From UMGS172 sp045578845 (GTDB lineage Bacteria > Bacillota > Clostridia > Oscillospirales > Acutalibacteraceae), in contig JAZNLA010000022.1 of the NCBI GenBank assembly GCA_045578845.1, positions 34,569 through 98,568 of the forward strand: DNA of 64,000 bases, given 5' to 3'. Below, piece after piece: positions 25,408 through 34,619 of this stretch. The stretch's first letter is position 1; each line of letters opens with the position of its first letter. The notes below the pieces were generated by a model. The model did not search any database and was not told the DNA's origin. It worked only from the letters and a program-made list of their open reading frames with translations. Both the position numbers and the translations under genes were made by a program.

Positions 25408-25436
25408 AGTATACTGCTTTTATTTTTAAAAGTAAA
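25408..25436 (-). promoter_or_regulatory. Promoter of the structured leader
   Basis: TTTACT (25436-25431), 17-base spacer, TATACT (25413-25408) on the minus strand. Confidence 0.6.
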
Positions 25437-25451
25437 GTCTTTTCATCAAAA

Positions 25452-25489
25452 AAAAGGAAACAAAGATGTAATTTCCTTGTTTCCTTTTA
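25452..25489. repeat. 12-bp inverted repeat
   Basis: AAAAGGAAACAA and TTGTTTCCTTTT around a 13-base loop. It lies between the leader RNA promoter and palindromic array B; it may be a terminator remnant. Confidence 0.5.
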
Positions 25490-25516
25490 ATATGTCCTTA
25501 AGAACACTCCGCATAC

Positions 25517-25650
25517 GTCGGCAGATTTTTTATCCAAGCCGCAGGCTTGGTATATCAACGCCCGAAAGGCGGTATATCATCACGCGTTAGCGTGTATATT
25601 CTTGCGGCTTGATGATATATACGGCTTCGCCGTGATAAGATTGCGGGAAT
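25517..25650. repeat. Palindromic array B (TATATCATCA units)
   Basis: The array opens with GATTTTTTATCCAAGCC and a CCAAGCC/GGCTTGG hairpin, then TATATCAA, hairpin CGCCCGAAAGGCG, TATATCATCA, hairpin CGCGTTAGCGTG, a middle TTGCGGCTTGATGATATA, hairpin CGGCTTCGCCG and a degenerate end. AAGCCGCA at the left can pair with TGCGGCTT in the middle. It shares this plan with arrays C and D. The interval 25437-25770 holds no gene. Confidence 0.82.
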
Positions 25651-25701
25651 TCAAAACCCACAGCCCAAATGCTTAAATAATCTTTATTATGTGGCTTATA
25701 C

Positions 25702-25735
25702 AAAAAATCCCCGTTCGTAGGAACGGGGATTTTTT
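25702..25735. terminator. Bidirectional terminator after copA
   Basis: Stem AAAAAATCCCCGTTC (25702-25716) with its complement (25721-25735), loop GTAG. It terminates copA on the minus strand. Confidence 0.88.
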
Positions 25736-25770
25736 ACTAAATCTACCCTAAAAACAATCAAAATTACCTT

Positions 25771-25971
25771 TTAAACAACTTTATACCCTGCGTTTTCAAC
25801 GGCTTTTATTACTGCCATATCATCTGCCTCGTTTTTAAATACTACCTTTGCAGTGCCGTTTTTGTGACTCGTAATCACAGAGTCCACCCCTGTCACCTGC
25901 TCGATAGCATTTTTTACCGCCGCCTCACAGTGCGGGCACATCATACCCTCTACATTATAAATCTTTTCCAT
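25771..25971 (-). CDS. copZ: Internal in-frame start: CopZ-like copper chaperone (66 residues)
   Basis: ATG at 25971 (residue 752 of CopA) gives MEKIYNVEGMMCPHCEAA, a complete HMA chaperone with its own AAGGAG ribosome site at 25986-25981, 9 bases upstream. The preceding LTHNKKEKLK linker resembles the charged C-terminal tail with which CopA proteins usually end. I infer either a lost stop codon between copA and copZ, or dual expression. Translation from this site is not proven. Confidence 0.5.
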   Translation of the reverse strand: MEKIYNVEGMMCPHCEAAVKNAIEQVTGVDSVITSHKNGTAKVVFKNEADDMAVIKAVENAGYKVV

Positions 25972-28224
25972 TTTAAGTTTCTCCTTTTTATTATGGGTTA
26001 ATTTTAAAAAATTGAGTCTTAACGCATTAGTCACAACACAAAAACTCGATAAACTCATAGCCGCCGCACCGAACATCGGGTTTAACGACCAACCGAGAAT
26101 TTTTGTAAACACACCCGCCGCAAGCGGAATACCGATACAGTTATAAACAAACGCCCAAAACAAATTCTCACGTATTATATTAAGTGTTGCTCTGCCAAGT
26201 TTTATAGTATCCACAACACCGCTTAAATTACCTTTCATAAGCACTGCATCGGCACTGTCTATGGCGACATCGGTCCCTGTACCTATCGCTATACCCAAAT
26301 CGGCCTTAACCAATGCGGGTGCATCATTTATGCCATCGCCCACCATTGCAACCTTTGATGTTTTACAAAGGTCAGATATAACATCGCCTTTGCCGTTTGG
26401 TAAAACGCCCGCAATAATCTCATCTACGCCAACCTGTTCACCTATTGCTTTAGCGGTACGCTCATTATCACCCGTAAGCATTATAACCTTTAGTCCCAGC
26501 GATTTCATTTCGGCTATTGAGGATTTACTATCCTCTTTTATTTTATCGGTTACGGCAATAATTCCAAGCAGTTGACCGTCACTTATAAACAATAGCGGTG
26601 TTTTACCGTTATCGGAAAACTTTTCACAAGTAAGCCTTGTATCCTCTGTAACTTCCATAACGGTTTCGGCAAATTTCAAACTGCCGCCCAAAACCTTTTG
26701 ACCGTTTACTGTTGCGGCAACCCCACTGCCCACAAGTGCCTTAAAATCGGTAACAGATAGTAAATCAACACCCAATTCTTCTGCTTTTTTTGTGACCGCT
26801 TTTCCAAGCGGGTGCTCACTTTGCGACTCTAACGACGCGGCGATTTTTATAAATTCACTGTCACTTGCAAAAACAGACACAATATCGGTGACACTCGGCT
26901 CACCCATAGTAATTGTACCTGTTTTATCCAGCACAACCGTCTTTATTCTTCCCGCAATTTCAAGTGCCGTAGCAGTTTTAAACAGTACGCCATGCTTAGC
27001 ACCCATACCGCTGCCCACCATAACTGCAACAGGCGTTGCAAGTCCCAATGCACAAGGGCAACTGATTACAAGCACCGAAATACCTCTTGCCAAAGCATAG
27101 CCCACCGTTTGACCTAAAACAAGCCAAACTATTATGGTCACAACGGCTATTGCCATTACTATCGGCACAAATACGCCCGAAACCTTGTCGGCAACCTGGG
27201 CTATCGGTGCTTTTGAGCCAACTGCATCACTTACGGTTTTTATGATTTGTGAAAGCAAAGTGTCCTCTCCGACACGAACCGCCTTACATCTTATAAAACC
27301 CGAAGTGTTAACGGTTGCCGCCGAAACGGTATCGCCGACCGACTTATCTTTCGGGTCGCTTTCACCCGTAAGAGCCGATTCGTTAACCGCAGTACGGCCC
27401 TCTAACACAACGCCGTCAACCGGTATACTTTCACCCGGTTTTACGGTAAAAATATCATTTACAGCAACTTCGTTTGTTAAAACCGTAACCTGCTTACCGT
27501 TTCTTTCAACTGTTGCGGTTTTAGGTGCTAAATTCACAAGTCCCTTTAAAGCATCGGTTGTTCTGCCCTTTGATACCGACTCTAACAGTTTGCCGACCGT
27601 TATAAGAGTAAGTATCATAGCCGCAGACTCAAAATAAAGTTCATGTAAAAGATGTTCTGCCGCGACAGTTTCACCATTTAAAATTTTATCGGTCATTAAA
27701 AACAAAACTGCCGTACTGTAAACAAAAGCCGCACCCGAACCTAAAGCCACAAGAGTATCCATATTAGGCGAGCGGTGCAAAACACCTCTTATGCCGCTTA
27801 CAAAAAACCTTTGATTTATAAACATTACCGCAACTGTAAACAACAACTGAATAAATCCTAAAGCCAAAAGATTTTCAGATAACACTATAGGCAACGGGAA
27901 ACCCCACATCATGTATCCCATCGAAACATACATAAGTGAAATTAAAAATACACTCGACCATATAAGCCTTTTTATAAGTTTGGAAGTGTCAGTATCGGTT
28001 TTTGTAGATTTTGCGGCATTTTCCGTACCTTTAAGAGTAGCACCGTATCCCGCCGATGTAACAGCGGCTATAATCTCGCTATCCGAAGCAGTACCATCAA
28101 CACTCATTGAATTTGTAAGCAAGTTAACCGAGCACGAAATCACGCCCTCAACCGCCTGCACCGCTTTTTCAACCCTTACACTGCAAGCGGCACAACTCAT
28201 GCCAGTTACATTAAACTGTTTCAT
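25771..28224 (-). CDS. copA: Copper-exporting P1B ATPase with fused C-terminal metal-binding domain
   Basis: An 817-residue Cu+ ATPase. An N-terminal HMA domain carries GMSCAAC (8-14). The TGES actuator motif is near 286, the membrane CPC motif at 389-391, the phosphorylation DKTGT at 433-437 and GDGINDAPAL near 629. Unusually, a second HMA domain (residues 752-817, GMMCPHC) follows the last membrane helices in the same frame. That domain begins with a methionine preceded by AAGGAG, so it may also be made as a separate copper chaperone. Expression is from a TTGACA/TATAAA promoter. Confidence 0.95.
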   Translation of the reverse strand: MKQFNVTGMSCAACSVRVEKAVQAVEGVISCSVNLLTNSMSVDGTASDSEIIAAVTSAGYGATLKGTENAAKSTKTDTDTSKLIKRLIWSSVFLISLMYVSMGYMMWGFPLPIVLSENLLALGFIQLLFTVAVMFINQRFFVSGIRGVLHRSPNMDTLVALGSGAAFVYSTAVLFLMTDKILNGETVAAEHLLHELYFESAAMILTLITVGKLLESVSKGRTTDALKGLVNLAPKTATVERNGKQVTVLTNEVAVNDIFTVKPGESIPVDGVVLEGRTAVNESALTGESDPKDKSVGDTVSAATVNTSGFIRCKAVRVGEDTLLSQIIKTVSDAVGSKAPIAQVADKVSGVFVPIVMAIAVVTIIVWLVLGQTVGYALARGISVLVISCPCALGLATPVAVMVGSGMGAKHGVLFKTATALEIAGRIKTVVLDKTGTITMGEPSVTDIVSVFASDSEFIKIAASLESQSEHPLGKAVTKKAEELGVDLLSVTDFKALVGSGVAATVNGQKVLGGSLKFAETVMEVTEDTRLTCEKFSDNGKTPLLFISDGQLLGIIAVTDKIKEDSKSSIAEMKSLGLKVIMLTGDNERTAKAIGEQVGVDEIIAGVLPNGKGDVISDLCKTSKVAMVGDGINDAPALVKADLGIAIGTGTDVAIDSADAVLMKGNLSGVVDTIKLGRATLNIIRENLFWAFVYNCIGIPLAAGVFTKILGWSLNPMFGAAAMSLSSFCVVTNALRLNFLKLTHNKKEKLKMEKIYNVEGMMCPHCEAAVKNAIEQVTGVDSVITSHKNGTAKVVFKNEADDMAVIKAVENAGYKVV

Positions 28225-28293
28225 TTGAAATTTCCTTATCTCAAAAATTAAAATTATATTTACATTATTATAATGATTTTCTTTAAATTTAAT

Positions 28294-28321
28294 TTTATAC
28301 CCGTTTTGTATTGTGTGTCAA
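28294..28321 (-). promoter_or_regulatory. Promoter of copA
   Basis: TTGACA (28321-28316), 16-base spacer, TATAAA (28299-28294) on the minus strand. An AT-rich leader with the near-palindrome ATTATTATAAT follows; no clear CsoR or CopY box was seen. Confidence 0.65.
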
Positions 28322-28350
28322 GCAACAAATAAATCTATTCCTGAAAATAC

Positions 28351-28380
28351 ATAAAAAAGCCGCACAAAAATGTGCGGCTT
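28351..28380 (-). terminator. Terminator of rny
   Basis: AAGCCGCACA stem (28380-28357) with 4-base loop and a T-run at 28358-28353 on the minus strand. Confidence 0.85.
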
Positions 28381-28388
28381 AAAATATA

Positions 28389-29936
28389 CTATTTTGCGTA
28401 ATCAACTACACGGTTTTCGCGAATAAGGTTAACCTTAATCTGACCGGGATAATCAAGATTATTTTCAATTTCCTTAACAATATCACGTGCAACCAAAACC
28501 ATTTGGTCGTCGCTGATAGCGTCAGGTTTAATCATAATTCTGATTTCTCTACCCGCTTGAATAGCAAACGAAGTTTCAACACCGTTAAAGGAATTGGCGA
28601 TTTCCTCTAACTTTTCAAGACGTTTAATGTAACTTTCAATATTTTCTCGTCTTGCACCGGGGCGGGCTGCCGAAATAGCATCAGCGGCTTGTACAAGGCT
28701 TGCAATAACGGTTTTTGCCTCCACATCACCATGATGAGCATGGATTGCGTGAACAACACCGTCATTTTCCTTATATTTTTTTGCAACCTCAATACCGAGT
28801 TGAATATGTGAGCCTTCCTGCTCATGGTCAATAGACTTACCTATATCGTGAAGTAAACCGGCACGTTTGGCAAGCGAAACATCTTCACCGAGTTCAGCCG
28901 CCATAAGACCTGCCAAATGGCAAACTTCCATAGAATGGTTAAGCACATTCTGTCCGTAACTTGTTCTGTATTTAAGTCTGCCGAGCAGTTTAATGAGTTC
29001 GGGGTGCATGCTGTGAACACCTGACTCAAGCAAAGCTCTTTCACCCTCCTGCTTAATGGTACGGTCAACCTCGGCTCTTGCCTTTTCAACCGTTTCCTCA
29101 ATGCGTGCAGGATGAATTCTGCCGTCAACTATAAGTTTTTCGAGTGCAATTCTTGCAATCTCACGGCGAACGGGGTCAAAACTCGAAACGGTAATTGCTT
29201 CCGGAGTATCATCAATAATAAGGTCAACACCGGTAGCGGTTTCCAAGGCTCTGATATTTCTACCTTCTCTGCCTATAATTCTGCCCTTCATCTCGTCGTT
29301 TGGAAGTGCTACAACTGAAACGGTAGCCTCCGACGAATGGTCAGCGGCACAGCGTTGAATGGCTAACGAAATAAGTTCCCGTGCATATAAATCAGCCTCT
29401 TCTTTAAACGCCTGCTGATAATCGGAGATTTTAACCGCTTTTTCGTGCTGTAATTCTCCGTCTAAGACGGTAAGAAGTTGATTTTTAGCCTGCTCTGCGG
29501 TGTAACCCGAAATCTTTTCAAGCATATCAAACTGGCTCTTTTTAAGTTGTTCGACCTCTACCATTCGTTCTTCAACAACCTTTTCTTTTTGAGCAAGTTT
29601 TTCTTCCTTAAGTTCTAAGTTTTCAACCTTACGGTCAAGCGACTCCTCTTTTTGCTGAATTCTGTGTTCCTGACGCTGAACTTCACTTCTGCGTTCACGG
29701 AGTTCTTTTTCGGTTTCGTTTCTTGATTTAATAATTTCGTCTTTTGCTTCTAAAATTGCTTCTTTTTTCTTTGCTTCGGCATTTTTCATTGCATCATTCA
29801 AAATACGGCGTGCTTCGTCTTCAGCCGAGCCAATAGCAGCCTCTGCGGTTTTGCGGCGGTGTGCCGAACCGACAACAAATGCAATAATAATTGCTATAAG
29901 GGCAATTACACCCTCAATAACATACCAATACCACAT
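28389..29936 (-). CDS. rny: Ribonuclease Y
   Basis: A 515-residue membrane-anchored endoribonuclease that initiates mRNA decay. It has an N-terminal membrane helix (VIEGVIALIAIIIAFVVGS), a long coiled coil (about 30-200), a KH domain with GRIIGREGRNIRALE and an HD domain with GLLHDIGKSIDHEQEGSH (about 356-373). AGGAGG precedes the ATG. Length matches the family. The mRNA has a long leader of about 240 bases. Confidence 0.96.
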   Translation of the reverse strand: MWYWYVIEGVIALIAIIIAFVVGSAHRRKTAEAAIGSAEDEARRILNDAMKNAEAKKKEAILEAKDEIIKSRNETEKELRERRSEVQRQEHRIQQKEESLDRKVENLELKEEKLAQKEKVVEERMVEVEQLKKSQFDMLEKISGYTAEQAKNQLLTVLDGELQHEKAVKISDYQQAFKEEADLYARELISLAIQRCAADHSSEATVSVVALPNDEMKGRIIGREGRNIRALETATGVDLIIDDTPEAITVSSFDPVRREIARIALEKLIVDGRIHPARIEETVEKARAEVDRTIKQEGERALLESGVHSMHPELIKLLGRLKYRTSYGQNVLNHSMEVCHLAGLMAAELGEDVSLAKRAGLLHDIGKSIDHEQEGSHIQLGIEVAKKYKENDGVVHAIHAHHGDVEAKTVIASLVQAADAISAARPGARRENIESYIKRLEKLEEIANSFNGVETSFAIQAGREIRIMIKPDAISDDQMVLVARDIVKEIENNLDYPGQIKVNLIRENRVVDYAK

Positions 29937-30204
29937 ATAAAAACCTCCTTTTTAATTTGATAACTGCGGTGCTCGATACCGCAACCTTAGTAAATACTTG
30001 AAATACCTCGTATTCCAATCACCAAAAGGTGAAAAAATCCTTAATATATCGGCAACCGAGTCGAGTCCCGACGCCGATACCGTTACTTTTGTTCGGCGAA
30101 ACGGCAACCGAGTATGTAAACAGACAACATTTTACATCGCCAAATATAAAACGGCATCTAAACACATCCTTAATTATTTTATTACTTTTTAAGTATTATG
30201 TCAA
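29937..30204 (-). promoter_or_regulatory. rny promoter and long leader
   Basis: TTGACA (30204-30199), 17-base spacer, TAAAAT (30181-30176) on the minus strand. The leader can form a TATCGGC/GCCGATA hairpin (near 30048-30080), with CTCGGTTGCCG occurring twice in the leader, and a GCGGT/ACCGC hairpin at about 29965-29981. No known riboswitch recognised. From 30205 to 30413 I see only AT-rich sequence. Confidence 0.5.
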
Positions 30205-30422
30205 GTACATTTTGCTCATATCACACATAATATGGCATATTTAAGGTGGTTGATTACACAATATAATGTATTATATATTACAATAAAGTATATATTTTCT
30301 TAAAATAGCAAAAAAATCCTTGAAATAACCTCAACTTTATATTAAAATAAATTGATAATGGTGAACTATGTAATTTTAAGTTTGCTTTTAACTTAAATTT
30401 CTTTTTAGAAACGGTGATATTT

Positions 30423-31700
30423 ATGACAAAATACAGTGAACTGTCAACCGCTGACGCTCTTAAAGAGTTAGAAATTTTAAAGTCGCGTTATAAAGAATAT
30501 TGCGATAAAAATTTACAACTAGATATGTCAAGAGGAAAGCCGGGTCCCGACCAACTTTCGGTAAGTACCGAAGTTCTTGACCTTGTTAACAGCGATAACG
30601 GGTTTATAAGCCGCGACGGTGTTGATTGCCGCAACTACGGCGGGCTTGACGGACTTTTGGAACTCAAAGAACTTTTCGGCGAAATTTTAGAAGTTCCGAA
30701 AGACCAAATCATTGTAGGCGGTAACGCTTCGCTCAATATGATGTTTGACTTTATAGCACAAGCCATGACCCATGGTATCGGCGGCGAAAAACCTTGGCTT
30801 TTACAAGGTGATATCAAATTCCTCTGCCCTGTCCCTGGTTATGACCGCCACTTTGGAATTTGTGAATACTTCGGCATTAAAATGATAAATGTTCCCATGA
30901 CCGAAAGCGGACCCGATATGGATGTGGTAGAGGAACTTGTAAAAGACGAAAAGGTTAAGGGTATATGGTGTGTACCTAAATATTCTAACCCTGACGGCAT
31001 TGTTTACAGTGACGAAACCGTACGCCGTTTGGCGAAAATGTGTCCCTCCGCTAAAGATTTCCGTATTATGTGGGACAATGCCTATGTCATTCACCCGATT
31101 TTCGGCGAGTGTGATAAAATGCTCGGCATTTATGACGAATGTGTGCGTGCAGGCGACCCCGATAAGGTAATACTCTTTACCTCGTCGTCAAAAATTACCT
31201 TCCCCGGTGCGGGCGTTGCCGCTATGGGTGCCAGTACCGCTAATATAGCCGAAATAAAGAAAAGAATGAACTTCCAAACCATAGGTCCCGATAAGTTAAA
31301 CCATCTCCGTCACGCGAGAATGTTCCCCGATTTAAACTCGGTGCATGAGCATATGAAACTCCATGCCGCAAAAATGCAACCTAAGTTCCAAACCGTCTTA
31401 AACGAACTTGACAAGCAACTTAGCAGACTTGGAATTGCCAAATGGACCAAGCCCAACGGCGGATATTTTATCAGCATGTATGTAACTGACGGCTGTGCCA
31501 AAAAAATTGTGGAACTTTGCAAAGCAGCAGGACTTATTCTCACCCCTGCAGGTGCAACCTATCCATACGGCATTGACCCTTCTGACAGCAATATAAGAAT
31601 TGCACCGTCTTTCCCGTCACCGACAGAACTTCAAACCGCTACCGAACTGCTTTGCACCGTAACAAAACTTGTATGCCTTGAAAAATTGCTCGAAAAGTAA
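30423..31700 (+). CDS. Aspartate aminotransferase (class Ic, PF12897 type)
   Basis: A 425-residue PLP enzyme of the less common aspartate aminotransferase group. It shows LDMSRGKPGPDQLSVS, CRNYGGLDGLLELKELF, GGNASLNMM, VPKYSNPDGIVYS, MWDNAYVIHP and the PLP lysine in LFTSSSKITFPGAGVA. It interconverts aspartate and glutamate with their keto acids. A GTG three codons upstream is open, but ATG 30423 has GGTGAT at the right distance. Monocistronic. Confidence 0.88.
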   Translation: MTKYSELSTADALKELEILKSRYKEYCDKNLQLDMSRGKPGPDQLSVSTEVLDLVNSDNGFISRDGVDCRNYGGLDGLLELKELFGEILEVPKDQIIVGGNASLNMMFDFIAQAMTHGIGGEKPWLLQGDIKFLCPVPGYDRHFGICEYFGIKMINVPMTESGPDMDVVEELVKDEKVKGIWCVPKYSNPDGIVYSDETVRRLAKMCPSAKDFRIMWDNAYVIHPIFGECDKMLGIYDECVRAGDPDKVILFTSSSKITFPGAGVAAMGASTANIAEIKKRMNFQTIGPDKLNHLRHARMFPDLNSVHEHMKLHAAKMQPKFQTVLNELDKQLSRLGIAKWTKPNGGYFISMYVTDGCAKKIVELCKAAGLILTPAGATYPYGIDPSDSNIRIAPSFPSPTELQTATELLCTVTKLVCLEKLLEK

Positions 31701-31730
31701 TGCTATAACAATTCGTTCACAATTTTCAAG

Positions 31731-31759
31731 TTGACTTTAAACTTAAAAGACTATATAAT
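31731..31759 (+). promoter_or_regulatory. Promoter of secDF
   Basis: TTGACT (31731-31736), 17-base spacer, TATAAT (31754-31759). Confidence 0.75.
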
Positions 31760-31836
31760 TTAATGGTATAGTATGATATTGAAATATCATTTAAACATCC
31801 CATTATTGGATGTATCAATTTATTGGAGGTTTCGCG

Positions 31837-33225
31837 ATGAAACGTAAGAACAAACGCGTCGGAAAACCGGTGTTCTTTATTGTTGCAGCGTTGGTGATTG
31901 CATTCACTCTCACCTCATTTTTCGGTATTGACGATTACTACGGAGATACAAGAAAACTGTACATTAAAGGTGCTAATGACATTCGCTGGGGTATTGACAT
32001 CAGCGGCGGTGTTGAGGCTATATTTTCCCCCGACAAACAAGACAAAGACATAACCAATAGTGATATGGACTCGGCTAAGGAAATTATTGAAACCCGTCTT
32101 GTCCATAACAATATTACCGACTATGAGGTTTACACCGACTACGACAGCCATCAACTTATAGTCCGTTTCCCTTGGCAGTCGGACGAAGAAAATTATGACC
32201 CGACCGAGGCTATCAACGAACTTGGCGAAACCGCTCTGCTCACTTTCTATAAAGGTCAAAACAATTCGGGTGCGGTTGCGTTACAAGGCTCTGCCGATAT
32301 AAAAAATGCAAATGCCGCTTACGACCAAGAAAACGGTTATATTGTAGCATTGGAACTTACCGAACAAGGTACAACAAAATTTGCGGCAGCCACCAAAGAA
32401 CAACTTGACAATTATATTTCAATTTACATGGATGATACCATGATTTCATGTCCTAAAGTAAACACCGTCATTACCAACGGTCAGGCAATTATTACAGGTA
32501 TGGCAGATGCCGATGAAGCAACCGACCTTGCCAATAAAATCAACGCGGGTTCTTTGCCTTTTGCCCTTACGGTTGACAACTCTAAGTTGCAGGTTATTTC
32601 ACCTATCTTAGGTGAAGAAGCGCTTAAAGTTATGCTTGTTGCGGGTATCGTTGCCCTCGGTCTTATCTGTGTTCTTATGATTATCCGTTACAGACTACCA
32701 GGCGTTATTGCCTGTATCGCTCTGTTCGGTCAGGTCGGCGGTATGATAGCCTGTGTTTCGGGATACTTGCCGGGAATTTCGAGTTTCACCTTAACACTTC
32801 CCGGTATTGCCGGTATTATTCTTTCAATCGGTTTCGGTGTTGACGCCAACGTTATTTCAGCCGAGCGTATTAAGGAAGAATTTAAAAACGGCAAAACTAT
32901 AGACGGTGCTGTTACACAAGGTTTCAGCAACTCATTCAGTTCAATTTTAGACGGTAATATTACCAACGTTATTGTTGCCGTTATTCTGCTTGCCGCTTTC
33001 GGAACACCCGACAGTGTGCTTACGAGGGTATTCAACTTCGTATTCCCGTTCCTCAGTGCGTCCGTAACCGGAAACATCTATTCGTTCGGATACACACTAC
33101 TTACCGGTGTTGTATTCAACTTTATAATGGGTGTCTTCGCATCACGCCTTATGCTTATGAGCATTTCACGGTTTAAAGTTTTCCGCAAACCGTGGCTTTA
33201 CGGAGGTAATAAGAACAATGCGTAA
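31837..33225 (+). CDS. secD: Protein translocase subunit SecD
   Basis: A 462-residue RND-type membrane protein that uses the ion gradient to help SecYEG export. The first helix (PVFFIVAALVIAFTLTSFF) is followed by WGIDISGGVEAIF (D1), an extracytoplasmic domain and five further helices with PGIAGIILSIGFGVDANVI. ATG 31837 with GGAGG is preferred over an open upstream frame from 31810. It overlaps secF by 8 bases. Confidence 0.94.
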   Translation: MKRKNKRVGKPVFFIVAALVIAFTLTSFFGIDDYYGDTRKLYIKGANDIRWGIDISGGVEAIFSPDKQDKDITNSDMDSAKEIIETRLVHNNITDYEVYTDYDSHQLIVRFPWQSDEENYDPTEAINELGETALLTFYKGQNNSGAVALQGSADIKNANAAYDQENGYIVALELTEQGTTKFAAATKEQLDNYISIYMDDTMISCPKVNTVITNGQAIITGMADADEATDLANKINAGSLPFALTVDNSKLQVISPILGEEALKVMLVAGIVALGLICVLMIIRYRLPGVIACIALFGQVGGMIACVSGYLPGISSFTLTLPGIAGIILSIGFGVDANVISAERIKEEFKNGKTIDGAVTQGFSNSFSSILDGNITNVIVAVILLAAFGTPDSVLTRVFNFVFPFLSASVTGNIYSFGYTLLTGVVFNFIMGVFASRLMLMSISRFKVFRKPWLYGGNKNNA

Positions 33226-34315
33226 TTTTGATTTTGTAAAATTTTTAAATAAAAGTGTTATAATTTCTGCCGTTATCATGTTAGTCGGCATTATTCTCAC
33301 CTGCATTTTCGGTGTCAATCTTGACATTTCTTTTGCCGGCGGAAGCCGTTTCACCTATTCTTATGTTGGTGATATTGATGCCGAAACTGCCGAAAAGACA
33401 ATATCTGATTCGTTAGGACTCAAAGCGGAAATTACACAAAACTCCGACTTCTCGGGTGACTCGCAAAAACTGGTTATCACATTTTCGGGTGATATCACAA
33501 AAGATATAAATAAAGATTTGCTCAGTTCGGTTTTAGATAAAATAGCCGAAGAAGAAAAAACCGCTGAAGAAGAAACAAAGGAAGAAACTTCAGAAGAAAG
33601 CAAGGAAGAAGAAAAAGAAGAGTCTAAGGAAGAGTCTGAAACCGAAGACGAAAATGTTGAAGAAATGGTAAAAATTCAGTCTGCTCTTGCAAAAGTTCTT
33701 TCCGATGCTTATCCCGACGGCAAATTAAAACTAAATGAATCAAACTCGGTCAACCCGACCATTGCCGTTTCCTTCCTTATTAAGAGTATTGTAGCCGTTA
33801 TTATTGCGGGTATCGGTGTTGTAATTTACATTGCAATCCGTTTCCGTAAAATCGGTGGTATCTCGGCAGGATTGTTTGCTTTCGTAGCACTTCTGCACGA
33901 TATAATCGTTGCTTTCTTTATAATGTCAATATTCGGCCTGCAAATTGATACCAACTTCTTTGCCGTTGTACTGACACTTCTCGGTTACTCACTTAACGAT
34001 ACTATCGTTATCTTTGACCGTATCCGCGAAAATAAGAAGTATTACACTTCGCTGACAATTCGCGAAAACGTAAATAAGAGTATAAACGAAACACTCGCAA
34101 GGTCGGTTATGACCGCACTTACCACATTCGTTGCAATCACTGCAGTTGTTGTAGTTGCTGAGTTTTTCGGTGTTACCGCACTTCGAAGTTTTGCAATACC
34201 CATGGCTATAGGTGTCCTTTCCGGTTGCTATTCATCAGTATTCCTTTCGGGACCGATTTGGGTTAAATGGAGCGAGTTTAAAGAAGCAAAACTCACAGCA
34301 AAACAAAAAAAATAA
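33218..34315 (+). CDS. secF: Protein translocase subunit SecF with acidic insert
   Basis: A 365-residue partner of SecD with six membrane helices. VNLDISFAGGSRFTYSY follows helix 1, and FFAVVLTLLGYSLNDTIVIFDRIREN is the conserved D4 region. Residues about 109-149, in the first extracytoplasmic domain, are an almost pure Glu/Lys/Ser repeat, which I take to be a lineage-specific disordered insert; it makes the protein longer than the usual about 300. Confidence 0.93.
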   Translation: MRNFDFVKFLNKSVIISAVIMLVGIILTCIFGVNLDISFAGGSRFTYSYVGDIDAETAEKTISDSLGLKAEITQNSDFSGDSQKLVITFSGDITKDINKDLLSSVLDKIAEEEKTAEEETKEETSEESKEEEKEESKEESETEDENVEEMVKIQSALAKVLSDAYPDGKLKLNESNSVNPTIAVSFLIKSIVAVIIAGIGVVIYIAIRFRKIGGISAGLFAFVALLHDIIVAFFIMSIFGLQIDTNFFAVVLTLLGYSLNDTIVIFDRIRENKKYYTSLTIRENVNKSINETLARSVMTALTTFVAITAVVVVAEFFGVTALRSFAIPMAIGVLSGCYSSVFLSGPIWVKWSEFKEAKLTAKQKK

Positions 34316-34322
34316 ACCAATA

Positions 34323-34352
34323 AAAGGCTCGACGGTATACCGTCGAGCCTTT
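34323..34352. terminator. Terminator of secDF
   Basis: Perfect palindrome centred on GTATAC (AAAGGCTCGACG...), followed by TTTTC on the plus strand. Confidence 0.82.
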
Positions 34353-34396
34353 TCACTTAAAGCAAGTAAAAAGTTTTTAAATTTATACTAAACCCC

Positions 34397-34425
34397 TTGA
34401 CAACACCTAAAAAGGCGGATATAAT
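34397..34425 (+). promoter_or_regulatory. Promoter of tRNA-Pro
   Basis: TTGACA (34397-34402), 17-base spacer, TATAAT (34420-34425): a perfect consensus promoter. Confidence 0.85.
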
Positions 34426-34464
34426 ATCATGGTGTTGTGATACAAAAGCATGGCATTTATATTT

Positions 34465-34541
34465 CGAGGTGTGGCTCAGTTTGGTAGAGCGCTGCGTTCG
34501 GGACGCAGAGGCCGCAAGTTCAAGTCTTGTCACCTCGACCA
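34465..34541 (+). tRNA. tRNA-Pro (anticodon CGG)
   Basis: A 77-base cloverleaf with acceptor CGAGGTG/CACCTCG, anticodon stem CTGCG/CGCAG with loop TTCGGGA (anticodon CGG), T-arm AGTTCAAGTCT and encoded CCA. Confidence 0.94.
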
Positions 34542-34577
34542 AAAAAACTCCGTCGACTTAAGGTCGACGGAGTTTTT
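34542..34577. terminator. Terminator of tRNA-Pro
   Basis: CTCCGTCGAC (34548-34557) pairs with GTCGACGGAG (34563-34572), flanked by A6 and T6. Confidence 0.88.
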
Positions 34578-34619
34578 TGCTAAGTTTCTCCATTAGGAAA
34601 ATTGCAGAATGGGTTACTT

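Noticed and set aside
30029..30244. Small plus-strand frames in the rny leader
   Set aside because: No ribosome site; the interval is better explained as the long 5' leader behind a consensus promoter on the minus strand.
34357..34542. 61-residue minus-strand frame (MVEVTRLELAASASRTQ...)
   Set aside because: It is the reverse complement of tRNA-Pro, a common false gene call.
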